From Prochlorococcus marinus XMU1410 (lineage in GTDB: Bacteria; Cyanobacteriota; Cyanobacteriia; PCC-6307; Cyanobiaceae), in the NCBI RefSeq assembly GCF_017696085.1, contig NZ_JAAORH010000001.1, forward strand, positions 372,001 to 436,000: 64,000 bases of DNA, written 5' to 3'. Position 1 is the stretch's first letter; every line of letters begins with the position of its first letter. Below are positions 56,090 through 64,000 of this stretch, piece after piece. The position numbers were made by a program, and so were the translations under genes. Under the pieces are notes generated by a model that was not told where the DNA came from, searched no databases, and saw only the letters and a list, made by a program, of their open reading frames with translations.

Positions 56090-56163
56090 CGGGACCGACG
56101 GGATTCGAACCCGCAACTTCCGCCGTGACAGGGCGGTGCTCTAACCAGTTGAACTACGGTCCC
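56090..56163 (-). tRNA. trnD: tRNA-Asp (anticodon GTC)
   Basis: A 74-nt cloverleaf on the minus strand. The acceptor GGGACCG pairs with CGGTCCC, the anticodon loop is CTGTCAC with GTC, the T arm is GCGGG-TTCGAAC-CCCGT-like, and the discriminator base is G as expected for tRNA-Asp. CCA is not encoded. Confidence 0.97.
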
Positions 56164-56312
56164 AGAGTTTTGTTCTAAATTTATTTAGAACTTCTTTCTT
56201 AAAATTATCAGATCATAATACTTAATTTATGGGGTTGTAATAAAAAAAATTTATTAATTTGAGGATTTACAGAAATAATTAGTTTTTCAACTACCTTAGT
56301 ATAAAGAACTAT

Positions 56313-56507
56313 TTATTTTTGAGGTCTAAAACCAGCAGGTTCTATCAACCTAACTTGATTGCCTCTAGCAGTAAATTCTCTGCCTTGGTCACTTTGTACG
56401 ACAACTCTCCCACCAGACTTCACTCTGATAACTCTTGCACGAACCCATCCTAAAGCTGCTGATTCGAGGACTTTTACTACGTCCCCAGGTTGAAGATCTA
56501 ACTCCAT
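56313..56507 (-). CDS. Small SH3/KOW-like protein, unknown function
   Basis: 64 residues from ATG at 56507: MELDLQPGDVVKVLESAALG, then WVRARVIRVKSGGRVVVQS and NQVRLIEPAGFRPQK. The pattern of short beta strands with PGD and GGR turns suggests an SH3-like barrel. The open frame reaches back to 56573 but that would run into the tRNA-Trp gene, so the internal start is preferred. It sits between the two tRNA genes. It resembles small cyanobacterial hypotheticals; no function assigned. Confidence 0.72.
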   Translation of the reverse strand: MELDLQPGDVVKVLESAALGWVRARVIRVKSGGRVVVQSDQGREFTARGNQVRLIEPAGFRPQK

Positions 56508-56543
56508 CTTATGAAAAAAATGATTTACATAATGTTGATCAAA

Positions 56544-56616
56544 CGCGTCGTGGAGGACTTGAACCCCCGACATCAGGTTTTGGAGACCTGCGTTCTACCA
56601 ACTGAACTAACGACGC
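56544..56616 (-). tRNA. trnW: tRNA-Trp (anticodon CCA)
   Basis: A 73-nt cloverleaf on the minus strand. The acceptor GCGTCGT pairs with ACGACGC, the anticodon stem CAGGT/ACCTG encloses CTCCAAA with CCA, the T loop is TTCAAGT, and the discriminator is G. It lies between rplS and the small SH3-like gene. Confidence 0.97.
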
Positions 56617-56669
56617 ATTTAAATGATTATAAGCGTCTTTGTGACCAATAAGTTGATTAATTTACAACT

Positions 56670-57140
56670 TTATCGATCAAAGCGTTGTTTTACGCGAGTA
56701 GCTTTTCCTACTCTATCCCTTAGATAGAATAATTTAGCTCTTCTTACTTTACCTCTACGTTCAACTTTTAGAGAGGCAACCTGTGGACTATGTAGCATAA
56801 ATACTCTTTCAACACCTATACCCTGAAAAATTCTTCTAACTGTAATAGTCTGGTTAATACCTCCATGTCTTTTTGCTATGACAACGCCTTCATAAGGTTG
56901 GACTCTTTCTTTATTACCTTCTGTAATTTTTACCCCAACTTTAACAGTGTCCCCTACATATATTTCAGGTAATTCTTTTTTTAATTGTTCATTCTCAAAT
57001 TCCTTAATAAGATTGGATGCGCTTAAGGTTTGCGTAGTCTCAGAAACCGTATTTTTTTCTTTTTGTTCAACTGCTACATCAACTGATGCGTCAGCTTTAA
57101 TAACGGTTTCTAATACCTTCTCTTGTTTCTCTTTGGCCAT
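56670..57140 (-). CDS. rplS: 50S ribosomal protein L19 with long N-terminal extension
   Basis: 156 residues against the usual 115 or so. The L19 core starts near residue 60 ([46 protein letters not shown]). The first 45 residues ([17 protein letters not shown]) are a charged, probably disordered extension. L19 sits at the 30S-50S interface. The downstream tRNA-Trp could be part of the same transcript. Confidence 0.95.
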   Translation of the reverse strand: MAKEKQEKVLETVIKADASVDVAVEQKEKNTVSETTQTLSASNLIKEFENEQLKKELPEIYVGDTVKVGVKITEGNKERVQPYEGVVIAKRHGGINQTITVRRIFQGIGVERVFMLHSPQVASLKVERRGKVRRAKLFYLRDRVGKATRVKQRFDR

Positions 57141-57172
57141 TTTGGTCTTTATTGTCCTACAAGTTCTATATC

Positions 57173-57481
57173 TTAACCTTTTGACTCGCCTTTAGTAACC
57201 TTTTTGGTAAATGAAATTGTTTTTGAAAATATTTGGAATCCTGTTACGAGCATCCATAAAACTCCAAGGGAATTCAATATTACGTATATAAGTTCTCCAT
57301 TATCTCCAAGCCATTCTCCCTCATGGAGAGACATTAACCAATGAACTTGTTCTCTAGAGTAACCTAGTAAATCTTTTGAAACCCTATAAAGAAGACCAGT
57401 AATTGAAGATATAAATAATGGAAGAAAAACCCAGGGCGCCAAAGCCTTATGAAATTGCCTAGAATTAAATAAACTTTTCAT
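57173..57481 (-). CDS. PepSY-associated-type small membrane protein
   Basis: 102 residues with three hydrophobic helices: [21 protein letters not shown], then [13 protein letters not shown] and [19 protein letters not shown]. The histidines in [13 protein letters not shown] and the arrangement are like PepSY-associated TM helix proteins, some of which bind heme. Function is inferred only from this resemblance. A 23-codon frame overlaps its start (57478-57549). Confidence 0.72.
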   Translation of the reverse strand: MKSLFNSRQFHKALAPWVFLPLFISSITGLLYRVSKDLLGYSREQVHWLMSLHEGEWLGDNGELIYVILNSLGVLWMLVTGFQIFSKTISFTKKVTKGESKG

Positions 57482-57549
57482 TTTTGTTTCTTTCCTATTG
57501 TTATTGATAGATTTAAGGTAGCCAAGACCATAAAGGCTATTTTGAACAT
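57478..57549 (-). CDS. Possible 23-residue upstream peptide
   Basis: The ATG at 57549 opens MFKIAFMVLATLNLSITIGK with three more codons before a TGA that overlaps the next gene's ATG (ATGA). The hydrophobic first half could insert in the membrane. It may be a real microprotein, a leader peptide, or chance. Confidence 0.25.
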   Translation of the reverse strand: MFKIAFMVLATLNLSITIGKKQK

Positions 57550-57576
57550 ATTTACCTATTACTATTATTTATTCCA

Positions 57577-58416
57577 ATGAGACATTTTGCAGATCTTTTG
57601 TTAAATAAAAATAATTCCAAAGCTAATGATCAAGTTCCTTTTATTCAGAAGAGAAGAGGAATCGAAATAAAGTCTTCACGGGAAATAAATTTGATGAAAA
57701 AATCTAGCAGGATTGTAGCAACTGTTTTGAGGGAAATTAATGACTTAATTAAACCTGGAATGAGTACAAAAGATTTAGATGATTTCGCAGAAAAGAGGAT
57801 AAAAAGTTTTGGAGCTGTGCCAAGTTTCAAGGGCTACCATGGATTCCCTTCTAGTATTTGTTCAAGTATTAATAATGAGGTTGTCCACGGCATTCCAAGT
57901 AAAAATAAAATAATTAAAAATGGTGACTTAGTTAAAATTGATACAGGGGCATACTTAGATGGTTTCCATGGAGATAGTTGTATATCAATTTGTGTAGGAG
58001 AAGTTAGTCCAAAGGCTCAAAAACTTAGTGACATAGCTTATAAAGCATTGTATGCGGGGCTTTCGAAAATCAAGTCAGGGAATACACTTCTAGATGTGGC
58101 TGGGGAAATCGAAGACATTGTTGTAAAAAATGGCTTTAGTGTTGTAGAAGACTATACAGGCCATGGCGTTGGAAGAAATCTTCATGAAGAACCATCAGTA
58201 TTTAATTTTCGGACCAAAGAATTGCCCAACGTCGTCCTTCGTGAAGGAATGACATTAGCGGTGGAACCTATCGTTAATGAAGGGACTAAATTTTGCAAAA
58301 CACTAAATGATAGATGGACCGTAATAACAAAAGATGGAAAACTATCGGCCCAATGGGAGCATACAATAGTTGTTTTAAAAGATGGTATTGAAATATTGAC
58401 AGATCGAGATTTCTAG
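57577..58416 (+). CDS. map: Methionine aminopeptidase, type I
   Basis: 279 residues. The metal ligands are visible in order: KIDTGAYLDGFHGDS (two Asp), GHGVGRNLHEEP (His), VEPIVNEG (Glu) and QWEHTI (Glu). The N-terminal 35-residue extension (MRHFADLLLNKNNSKAND) precedes the pita-bread domain. It removes the initiator Met from nascent proteins. It converges with the short-chain dehydrogenase gene. Confidence 0.95.
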   Translation: MRHFADLLLNKNNSKANDQVPFIQKRRGIEIKSSREINLMKKSSRIVATVLREINDLIKPGMSTKDLDDFAEKRIKSFGAVPSFKGYHGFPSSICSSINNEVVHGIPSKNKIIKNGDLVKIDTGAYLDGFHGDSCISICVGEVSPKAQKLSDIAYKALYAGLSKIKSGNTLLDVAGEIEDIVVKNGFSVVEDYTGHGVGRNLHEEPSVFNFRTKELPNVVLREGMTLAVEPIVNEGTKFCKTLNDRWTVITKDGKLSAQWEHTIVVLKDGIEILTDRDF

Positions 58417-58419
58417 AAA

Positions 58420-59139
58420 CTAAGATTTGTACTTATAGATAATTTGGCAATACAAAAAATTAAAAAATTCTTTCATTGGAAAAAGTATATAAGTTAAAGG
58501 GTTTGGACTAATTATTACTAAATAATTTTTTGAATTGGCTAAATCATAAATTTTTTTAGAAACAAATTTGGGACTCATTATTCCGAGAGGATTTAGTTCT
58601 GATTTAAAAGGCCCTAAGATAATTTTCTTAATTATTAATTTTTTCTTTGTATTTTTGTCTAGAAGATTTTTTTTGAAAGAAACTAATTGACCAATAAGGG
58701 ATTTACTAATCTCATATGACGGATTTAAGGCGGGTAATATTTCTGCTTCAGATGTATTTATCCAAATCTCTTTTTTTATTAGTGAATCATTGCTTAGAGC
58801 AATATCTTCAAATAAATTTAAGAATTTGAATTTGCTTAATGCATTTATTTCTATTGAGTTTTCATAATTGGAATTTTCTCTACTCAAATCATAGATACCA
58901 TGGTTCAAAATTAAAATGTCTATACTTTCTAATTGTTTTTTTAATGACGACTCCTTCCCACATTCCCATCTAATCCATTTATTTGGAGATTCAAGATTTA
59001 TTTCATAATTAGTTTTACTATGAGTAAATCCAATCACTTTATATCCTTTTTGACGAAACAACTTTGTTAATTCTTTCCCTAGCGCACCTGAGGCTCCAGT
59101 AATCCCTATAGTTTTTACGTTTTTGTTTGGATTTATCAT
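58420..59139 (-). CDS. Short-chain dehydrogenase, cyanobacterial sterol-desaturase/SDR-type
   Basis: 239 residues. The NAD(P) motif is IGITGASGALGKELTKLF, with ILILNHGIYDLS in the NNAG position and YEISKSLIGQLVSFK as YxxxK. It matches the SDR half of cyanobacterial proteins annotated as bifunctional sterol desaturase/short-chain dehydrogenase; the desaturase half is not present here. Substrate unknown. Confidence 0.8.
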   Translation of the reverse strand: MINPNKNVKTIGITGASGALGKELTKLFRQKGYKVIGFTHSKTNYEINLESPNKWIRWECGKESSLKKQLESIDILILNHGIYDLSRENSNYENSIEINALSKFKFLNLFEDIALSNDSLIKKEIWINTSEAEILPALNPSYEISKSLIGQLVSFKKNLLDKNTKKKLIIKKIILGPFKSELNPLGIMSPKFVSKKIYDLANSKNYLVIISPNPLTYILFPMKEFFNFLYCQIIYKYKS

Positions 59140-59294
59140 TTTGCTTGATTTTTATGAGATACCAAAGAATTAAAATAAATTTACCAAAAAAAAGATTATT
59201 TATTTATTTATTTGATTAAAACTCATAGATAAATATTTGTTTAGTTCTGAAAAAAATATTATCTTTAACCTATTAATGAATAATTTACTTAATT

Positions 59295-60404
59295 ATGAGC
59301 GATATATTGTTAATTGGCTCATGTGAGCCATTTAGTGGTAAGTCTGCAATGGTTCTTGGAATAGCAAAAAAACTTTTACAGAAGAAAAAAAAAGTACGCA
59401 TAGGGAAACCTCTAGCAACATGTATTGAACTTACTAATCTTCCCTCAATGTCTTATGAAGGATTAATAGATGATGATGTTAAGTTTATTGGATCAACATT
59501 AAATATCGAAGAGGAGAATTTAATTTCTTCAGTAGGATTATTGGATAATATCTCAGCTGAAAAAAGAATCTTCAATAAAGACTTACTCCCAGGAAAAGGT
59601 TTTGATCAGATTGAAGGATTGGTAAATGATGATTTTGAAGGTCTGAATATTTTAGAGGCAGCCGGAAGTCTCCATGAGGGTATGATTTATGGCTTAAGTC
59701 TCCCACAACTAGCAAAGGATTTAGATGCGAAAGTTTTAATTGTGAATTTATGGGAAGATTGTAAAAGTGTGGATGCATTACTTGATGCGAAAAAACAATT
59801 AGGTGAGAAGTTGGCTGGAGTTGTATTAAACGGAGTTTTGCCGCAAGAAGTCGAAAAAGTTAAAAATGAAATAATACCCTCTCTTAAAGATCTGGATATT
59901 GAAGTGTTTGGAGTGATGCCTAAATCGCCACTTCTTAGAAGTGTCACAGTAGGTGAGCTTGTGACAAGACTAGATGCCCAAGTAATTTGTTGCCCTGAAA
60001 AAGATCAATTGCTTGTTGAAACATTAAGTATTGGTGCAATGGGGGTGAATTCTGCAATGGAATTTTTCAGGAGAAGACGAAATATGGCTGTAGTTACTGG
60101 AGCTGATAGAACTGATATCCAACTTGCTGCTTTGGAGGCTTCGACTCAATGCCTAATTTTAACTGGGTTAGGAGACCCTTTGTCACAATTGATTCATAGA
60201 GCAGAGGAATTGGAGGTGCCAATTTTAAAGGTGGAATTAGATACTCTTTCCTCCGTGGAAATTATTGAACAAGCTTTTGGTCATGTCAGAATACATGAAT
60301 CAATTAAAGCTTCTTATGCTATTCAATTAGTTCAAGAGCATGTAAATCTAAAAAGAATTCTCGAAAAGATAGATTTTCCCTGCAATTTTTCAGATAAATG
60401 CTAA
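59295..60404 (+). CDS. Phosphotransacetylase-like protein (AAA_26 + DRTGG)
   Basis: 369 residues. The N-terminal BioD-like ATPase domain has the P-loop SCEPFSGKSAMVLG. The middle carries the DRTGG-type domain (LLRSVTVGELVTRLDAQV) and a Rossmann-like end, VVTGADRTDIQLAALEAS. This is the N-terminal part of long phosphate acetyltransferases without the catalytic PTA domain, conserved in cyanobacteria. It might regulate acetyl-phosphate or c-di-nucleotide responses; that is inference. Confidence 0.82.
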   Translation: MSDILLIGSCEPFSGKSAMVLGIAKKLLQKKKKVRIGKPLATCIELTNLPSMSYEGLIDDDVKFIGSTLNIEEENLISSVGLLDNISAEKRIFNKDLLPGKGFDQIEGLVNDDFEGLNILEAAGSLHEGMIYGLSLPQLAKDLDAKVLIVNLWEDCKSVDALLDAKKQLGEKLAGVVLNGVLPQEVEKVKNEIIPSLKDLDIEVFGVMPKSPLLRSVTVGELVTRLDAQVICCPEKDQLLVETLSIGAMGVNSAMEFFRRRRNMAVVTGADRTDIQLAALEASTQCLILTGLGDPLSQLIHRAEELEVPILKVELDTLSSVEIIEQAFGHVRIHESIKASYAIQLVQEHVNLKRILEKIDFPCNFSDKC

Positions 60405-60429
60405 TTTCAAATATAGGAACTTTATTATT

Positions 60430-60942
60430 TTGAGTCGCTCTTTAGATCTACCAGCAACTGAAGGTGTTGATGCCTTAGCTCAAGAACTTGCAAAACTCCA
60501 AGATAATGGGAAAAGGAGAATTGCTTTTTTAGGTAGTAGACATGTACCGGTTGTAGATATCCACTTAATTGAGTTGATAGCAAGGTCATTAGCAGAGGAA
60601 GGTCATAATATCCTTACGTCTGGATCACAAGGTGTTAATGCAGCTGTTATTCGAGCTGTCTTAGATATTAATCCATCATTATTAACTGTTTTATTACCAC
60701 AAAGTCTTGATAGACAAATTCCCGAAATAAAGGATCAACTTGAGAGGGTTATGCATTTGGTTGAAAAAAGTGAAAATGATGAATTACCTTTGCCACTTGC
60801 AAGTAGTCTTTGTAACCAAGAAATTATTACTAGGTGCGATCAATTAATATGCTTTGCCTTTCACGATAGTGAAACTTTGCTAAATAGTTGTAGATGTGCT
60901 GAAGAAATGGGGAAAGTGGTAAGTTTGTTATTTTTTGATTAA
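60430..60942 (+). CDS. DprA/LOG-like Rossmann-fold protein
   Basis: 170 residues from TTG at 60430. IAFLGSRHVPVVDIHLIELI and ILTSGSQGVNAAVIRAVLDI are the two strands and loops seen in DprA/SMF and LOG-type Rossmann folds; LPQSLDRQIPEIKDQ and a C-terminal strand VVSLLFFD follow. It is shorter than DprA and lacks its other domains. It stands 25 nt after the phosphotransacetylase-like gene. The function is not known to me. Confidence 0.7.
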   Translation: MSRSLDLPATEGVDALAQELAKLQDNGKRRIAFLGSRHVPVVDIHLIELIARSLAEEGHNILTSGSQGVNAAVIRAVLDINPSLLTVLLPQSLDRQIPEIKDQLERVMHLVEKSENDELPLPLASSLCNQEIITRCDQLICFAFHDSETLLNSCRCAEEMGKVVSLLFFD

Positions 60943-61008
60943 ATTAACCCATTTCCCCTTATTTAAAGATGATTTATGCTAATAATATTTAGCGTTTAAT
61001 AATTTACT

Positions 61009-61506
61009 ATGGCAGAAAGTTTTTCATTTGATGTTGTTTCTGATTTTGATAGACAAGAATTAGTCAATACTTTGGATCAAGTTAAAAGGGAAATTTCTCA
61101 GCGTTACGATTTGAAGGGCACGGATACTTCAGTTGATTTAGAAAAAGAAAATATTTTTATAATCACCAATAGCGAACTTACTTTGAATGCTGTCAATGAC
61201 ATAATTAGACAAAAGGCAATAAAAAGAAACTTATCCTTAAAAATATTTGACTACGGTGACATTGAAATAGTTAGTGGTAATAGAATTAAACAGACAATTT
61301 TATTAAAACAAGGAATTAAACAAGAAATTGCAAAAAAAATCAGTAAAAATATTAGAGATCAAATAAAAAAAATCAATGTCAGTATTAATGGAGAAACACT
61401 AAGAGTTGCAAGTAAGAGCAAAAATGATCTTCAATTAGCAATTAAGCTTGTTAGTGAGTTGGAAGAGTCTTTGAACATCCCTCTAAAAGCTAATAATTTT
61501 AGATAA
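61009..61506 (+). CDS. yajQ: YajQ-family nucleotide-binding protein
   Basis: 165 residues, full length. SFSFDVVSDFDRQELVNTLDQ and ISQRYDLKGTDTSVDL are the YajQ/DUF520 signatures. KSKNDLQLAI and ELEESLNIPLKANNFR end it. The protein has two ferredoxin-like domains; some homologs bind c-di-GMP or tRNA. No neighbour suggests its role here. Confidence 0.93.
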   Translation: MAESFSFDVVSDFDRQELVNTLDQVKREISQRYDLKGTDTSVDLEKENIFIITNSELTLNAVNDIIRQKAIKRNLSLKIFDYGDIEIVSGNRIKQTILLKQGIKQEIAKKISKNIRDQIKKINVSINGETLRVASKSKNDLQLAIKLVSELEESLNIPLKANNFR

Positions 61507-61532
61507 AATCTTAAATAAGAATATTTTAAAGC

Positions 61533-61730
61533 ATGACAGATTATTCAGAATCTCTCATTAAATTATTAATTAAGAAAGTAAGAGAATATCCTCGCTTTTC
61601 AAAAGAAGAAATAGAGAAATTTTGTTGGATGGCGGTACATGAGCATAAGCATGGTGTTTTACCCTCTGAATATGACATAAGAGAAATAGATGAGGACCTT
61701 TATTTAGAACTTTTGCAAGAATTCAAATAA
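61533..61730 (+). CDS. Small conserved-looking protein, unknown function
   Basis: 65 residues, soluble and helical, beginning MTDYSESLIKLLIKKVREY and ending DEDLYLELLQEFK. FCWMAVHEHKHGVLPSEYD gives a His-rich turn. I recognise no family. It follows yajQ by 26 nt on the same strand and may be cotranscribed with it. Confidence 0.65.
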   Translation: MTDYSESLIKLLIKKVREYPRFSKEEIEKFCWMAVHEHKHGVLPSEYDIREIDEDLYLELLQEFK

Positions 61731-61851
61731 AATATCCTGTAAATAGTATTTAAATTTAAATCTACAATTATTAAAAAAATATTTTAATTAAATGCCTTAT
61801 TAATGCACTAACTAGTCTATTTAAATATGATTAATTAAAAGAAAAAATCTA

Positions 61852-62655
61852 ATGTCAACATCCTTTAAAAATGTAACTCCAACAGGTCCAGGTGGAACCG
61901 CAACATTATTAATTGTATTGTCCTTTACTGGCTTTCTTTTGCTCACCCAATCTCTCTTTGTTGTCCCTTCTGGACAAGTTGCAGTTGTTACAACACTAGG
62001 GAAAGTAAGTGGTCCCTCTAGGAGAGCTGGTTTAAACTTTAAACTTCCATTTATTCAGTCTGTTTATCCATTTGATATAAAAACTCAGGTTCAACCCGAG
62101 AAATTTGAAACTTTGACTAAAGATCTTCAAGTTATTAGGGCTACGGCTACAGTAAAGTATTCAGTAAAACCTAACGAAGCAGGAAGGATCTTCGCAACAA
62201 TTGCAAGCAGAAATAGCGATGTTTATCAAAAAATTGTTCAGCCATCTTTGCTAAAAGCTTTAAAATCAGTTTTTTCTCAATATGAGCTGGAAACAATTGC
62301 TACTGAATTTGCAGTAATTTCTGAAAAAGTAGGTGATACTGTTGCAAAAGAACTAAATTCATTCGATTATGTAGATGTTAAAAGTTTAGATCTTACTGGA
62401 TTGGAGATTGCAGAGGAATATAGAGCTGCGATTGAACAAAAGCAAATAGCAGGTCAGCAATTATTAAGAGCAAAGACAGAAGTTGAAATTGCTGAACAAG
62501 AAGCACTAAGATATGAGACATTAAATAGAAGTCTCGACGATCAGGTACTTTTCAAATTATTTCTCGACAAATGGGACGGTAGTACACAAGTTGTTCCTGG
62601 CCTACCAGGTTCAGAAGGGGGAAGTCCCCCAGTAATAGTTGGTGGTAAGAGATAA
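61852..62655 (+). CDS. Prohibitin/SPFH (band 7) family membrane protein
   Basis: 267 residues. One N-terminal membrane helix (TATLLIVLSFTGFLLLTQSL) is followed by the SPFH domain (VVPSGQVAVVTTLGKVSG, GLNFKLPFIQSVYPFDIKTQ, LTGLEIAEEYRAAIEQKQIA) and a coiled-coil tail rich in Glu and Gln. Such proteins form large rings or scaffolds at membranes that protect membrane proteases and photosynthetic complexes. The 121 nt upstream show no obvious signal. Confidence 0.92.
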   Translation: MSTSFKNVTPTGPGGTATLLIVLSFTGFLLLTQSLFVVPSGQVAVVTTLGKVSGPSRRAGLNFKLPFIQSVYPFDIKTQVQPEKFETLTKDLQVIRATATVKYSVKPNEAGRIFATIASRNSDVYQKIVQPSLLKALKSVFSQYELETIATEFAVISEKVGDTVAKELNSFDYVDVKSLDLTGLEIAEEYRAAIEQKQIAGQQLLRAKTEVEIAEQEALRYETLNRSLDDQVLFKLFLDKWDGSTQVVPGLPGSEGGSPPVIVGGKR

Positions 62656-62728
62656 TTATTTAAAAAATAATCTTTCTATAAAATTTTAATCATTATAAAT
62701 TTTTTCTTTTAGGCAAAAAAGTTAATAA

Positions 62729-64000
62729 TTAGTTTTTTATTGCATTAAAAGATTCATCAAAAGCCTCGATAGTTTTATCAATTTCTTCTTCGCTGTGAGC
62801 TAGAGATGTGAAACCAGCTTCGAAGGGACTTGGCGCTAGGTAAATTCCTCGTCTAAGCATTTCTCTATGCAACTTACCAAAAAGTTCGGCATCATTTGTT
62901 TTGGCTTCATCAAAGTTCCTGACTGGCCCATCACATAAGAAAAAACCAAACATTGCGCTTACACTTCCACCGTTAATAGCGATACCGTTATTTTCTGCAG
63001 ACTGAATTATCCCTTCAATTAATCTAGAGGTTGTTGAATCAAGTTTTTCGTATGTACCATCTTGTTTAAGTAGTTCAAGAGTTTTTATTCCAGCAGTCAT
63101 TGCAAGTGGATTACCGCTCAAAGTACCTGCTTGGTAAACCGGTCCTGAGGGAGCTACCATTGACATTATTTCTTTCTTGCCTCCATAAGCTCCAACAGGT
63201 AGTCCTCCACCAATTACTTTCCCTAGGGTGGTTAAATCAGGAGTAACCCCAAACTTTTCTTGAGCGCCTCCATAACTTATTCTGAATCCAGTCATCACTT
63301 CATCAAAAACTAATAAGGATCCATTCTCAGTGGTTAATTCTCTTAATCCTTCCAAGAATCCAGGCTCTGGAGTAATAAATCCAGCATTACCTACAATAGG
63401 CTCAAGTATAACTCCCGAAATGGCATCAGGATTTTCTGAAAATAATTTTTTTACTGCTTCAAGGTCATTGTATGGAGCAGTAAGTGTGTTGACAGTTGTT
63501 GTCCGAGGAACACCAGGAGAATCCGGTAAACCTAAAGTGGCAACACCTGATCCTGCTTTAACTAAAAACATATCTGCATGACCGTGATAGCAACCGTCAA
63601 ATTTAATAACTTTATCTCTTCCAGTAAATGCTCGCATAAGTCTCAAAACAGCCATGCATGCTTCTGTTCCGCTATTAACAAATCTGACCATTTCTACAGA
63701 TGGGACTGCATCAATTACCATTTCAGCAAGTTGGTTTTCTAGAACGCATGGAGCCCCAAAGCTGGTTCCTTTCTCGAGTGCTTCCTGTAATGCCGTTGTA
63801 ACTTCAGGATGGGCATGTCCACATATAGCCGGCCCCCAACTCCCTATGTAGTCAATATATCTATTTCCATCAATATCCCAAGCAAAAGGACCTTTGACTC
63901 TATCAAAAACAATTGGCTGGCCTCCTACAGACTTAAAAGCTCTTACTGGAGAGCTTACTCCTCCTGGCATTAGTTGTTGGGCGGCAGAGAAAATTTCTTC
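62729..64000 (-). CDS. hemL: Glutamate-1-semialdehyde 2,1-aminomutase, N-terminus beyond window
   Basis: The minus-strand frame runs through the right edge; the visible part is about 423 residues and includes an internal Met at [12 protein letters not shown]. The family blocks are [38 protein letters not shown] and [18 protein letters not shown], whose Lys binds PLP. It converts glutamate-1-semialdehyde to 5-aminolevulinate, the first committed precursor of heme, chlorophyll and corrins. The upstream residues [10 protein letters not shown] show the start lies to the right of the window. Confidence 0.97.
   Translation of the reverse strand, partial: EEIFSAAQQLMPGGVSSPVRAFKSVGGQPIVFDRVKGPFAWDIDGNRYIDYIGSWGPAICGHAHPEVTTALQEALEKGTSFGAPCVLENQLAEMVIDAVPSVEMVRFVNSGTEACMAVLRLMRAFTGRDKVIKFDGCYHGHADMFLVKAGSGVATLGLPDSPGVPRTTTVNTLTAPYNDLEAVKKLFSENPDAISGVILEPIVGNAGFITPEPGFLEGLRELTTENGSLLVFDEVMTGFRISYGGAQEKFGVTPDLTTLGKVIGGGLPVGAYGGKKEIMSMVAPSGPVYQAGTLSGNPLAMTAGIKTLELLKQDGTYEKLDSTTSRLIEGIIQSAENNGIAINGGSVSAMFGFFLCDGPVRNFDEAKTNDAELFGKLHREMLRRGIYLAPSPFEAGFTSLAHSEEEIDKTIEAFDESFNAIKN

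Noticed and set aside
56508-56573. N-terminal extension of the SH3-like protein (MSGVQVLHD)
   Set aside because: It would run into the tRNA-Trp gene; the internal ATG at 56507 gives the family-like start.

Overview
The window is a gene-dense, AT-rich (roughly 30 % GC by eye) piece of a picocyanobacterial chromosome, almost certainly a high-light-type Prochlorococcus. Photosystem I genes (psaF, psaJ), cytochrome b6f genes (petC, petA and a PetP/DUF2862 gene), chlG, a high-light-inducible protein, ndhB, a cyanobacterial AbrB regulator, a DUF3067 gene beside petC, very short intergenic gaps and frequent tail-to-tail overlaps all point there. I see no insertion sequence, integrase, phage block, CRISPR array or rRNA. 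The strain cannot be fixed from the sequence alone.

Layout. 1-2.6 kb: a 5'-complete but window-truncated class V aminotransferase, an ArsM-type methyltransferase, a tiny DUF4278 gene with its own promoter, structured GC-rich leader and strong terminator, and Nfu. 2.7-7.6 kb: mqo, lepA, an orphan oligopeptide-type ABC permease and trmH. 7.7-10.8 kb: small hypotheticals and a tight operon DUF393 - TIGR03643 - DUF2256 - photolyase. 10.9-20.3 kb: rsmB, a class A penicillin-binding protein, chlG, petP-like, hisF, menG/ubiE, a DciA-like DUF721 protein, birA, a MacB-type ATPase and ndhB. 20.4-28.6 kb: topA, a Lys-rich lipoprotein, DUF2232, a CobT-family protein, an orphan substrate-binding lipoprotein, an Fe-S aldo/keto reductase, ribE and cyAbrB. 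28.7-36.6 kb: cytochrome oxidase (ctaC-D-E) divergent from ctaA-ctaB, a DrrAB-like exporter and a repeat protein. 36.6-45.8 kb: groEL, fabG, ispD, ldcA, ubiA, ppx, a RodZ-like HTH protein, cobM and lgt. 45.8-53.3 kb: petC-petA, DUF3067, tatC, rqcH, gmk, psaF-psaJ, tsaD and an hli gene. 53.4-64 kb: a Na+/H+ antiporter, gltX, tRNA-Asp, tRNA-Trp, rplS, map, a short-chain dehydrogenase, a phosphotransacetylase-like protein, YajQ, a prohibitin-like protein and hemL, which runs off the right edge.

Together the genes are mostly housekeeping: electron transport and its cofactors (heme A, chlorophyll, plastoquinone, phylloquinone, corrinoid), translation quality control, isoprenoid, flavin and histidine synthesis. 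No complete new system is evident. The points most worth a second look are the DUF4278 gene with an NtcA-like GTA-N8-TAC palindrome at its predicted transcription start, the photolyase operon whose photolyase has lost all expected Fe-S cluster cysteines, the in-frame 108-nt coding repeats at 36.0-36.4 kb, and the DUF721 protein with an added zinc-ribbon-like tail.
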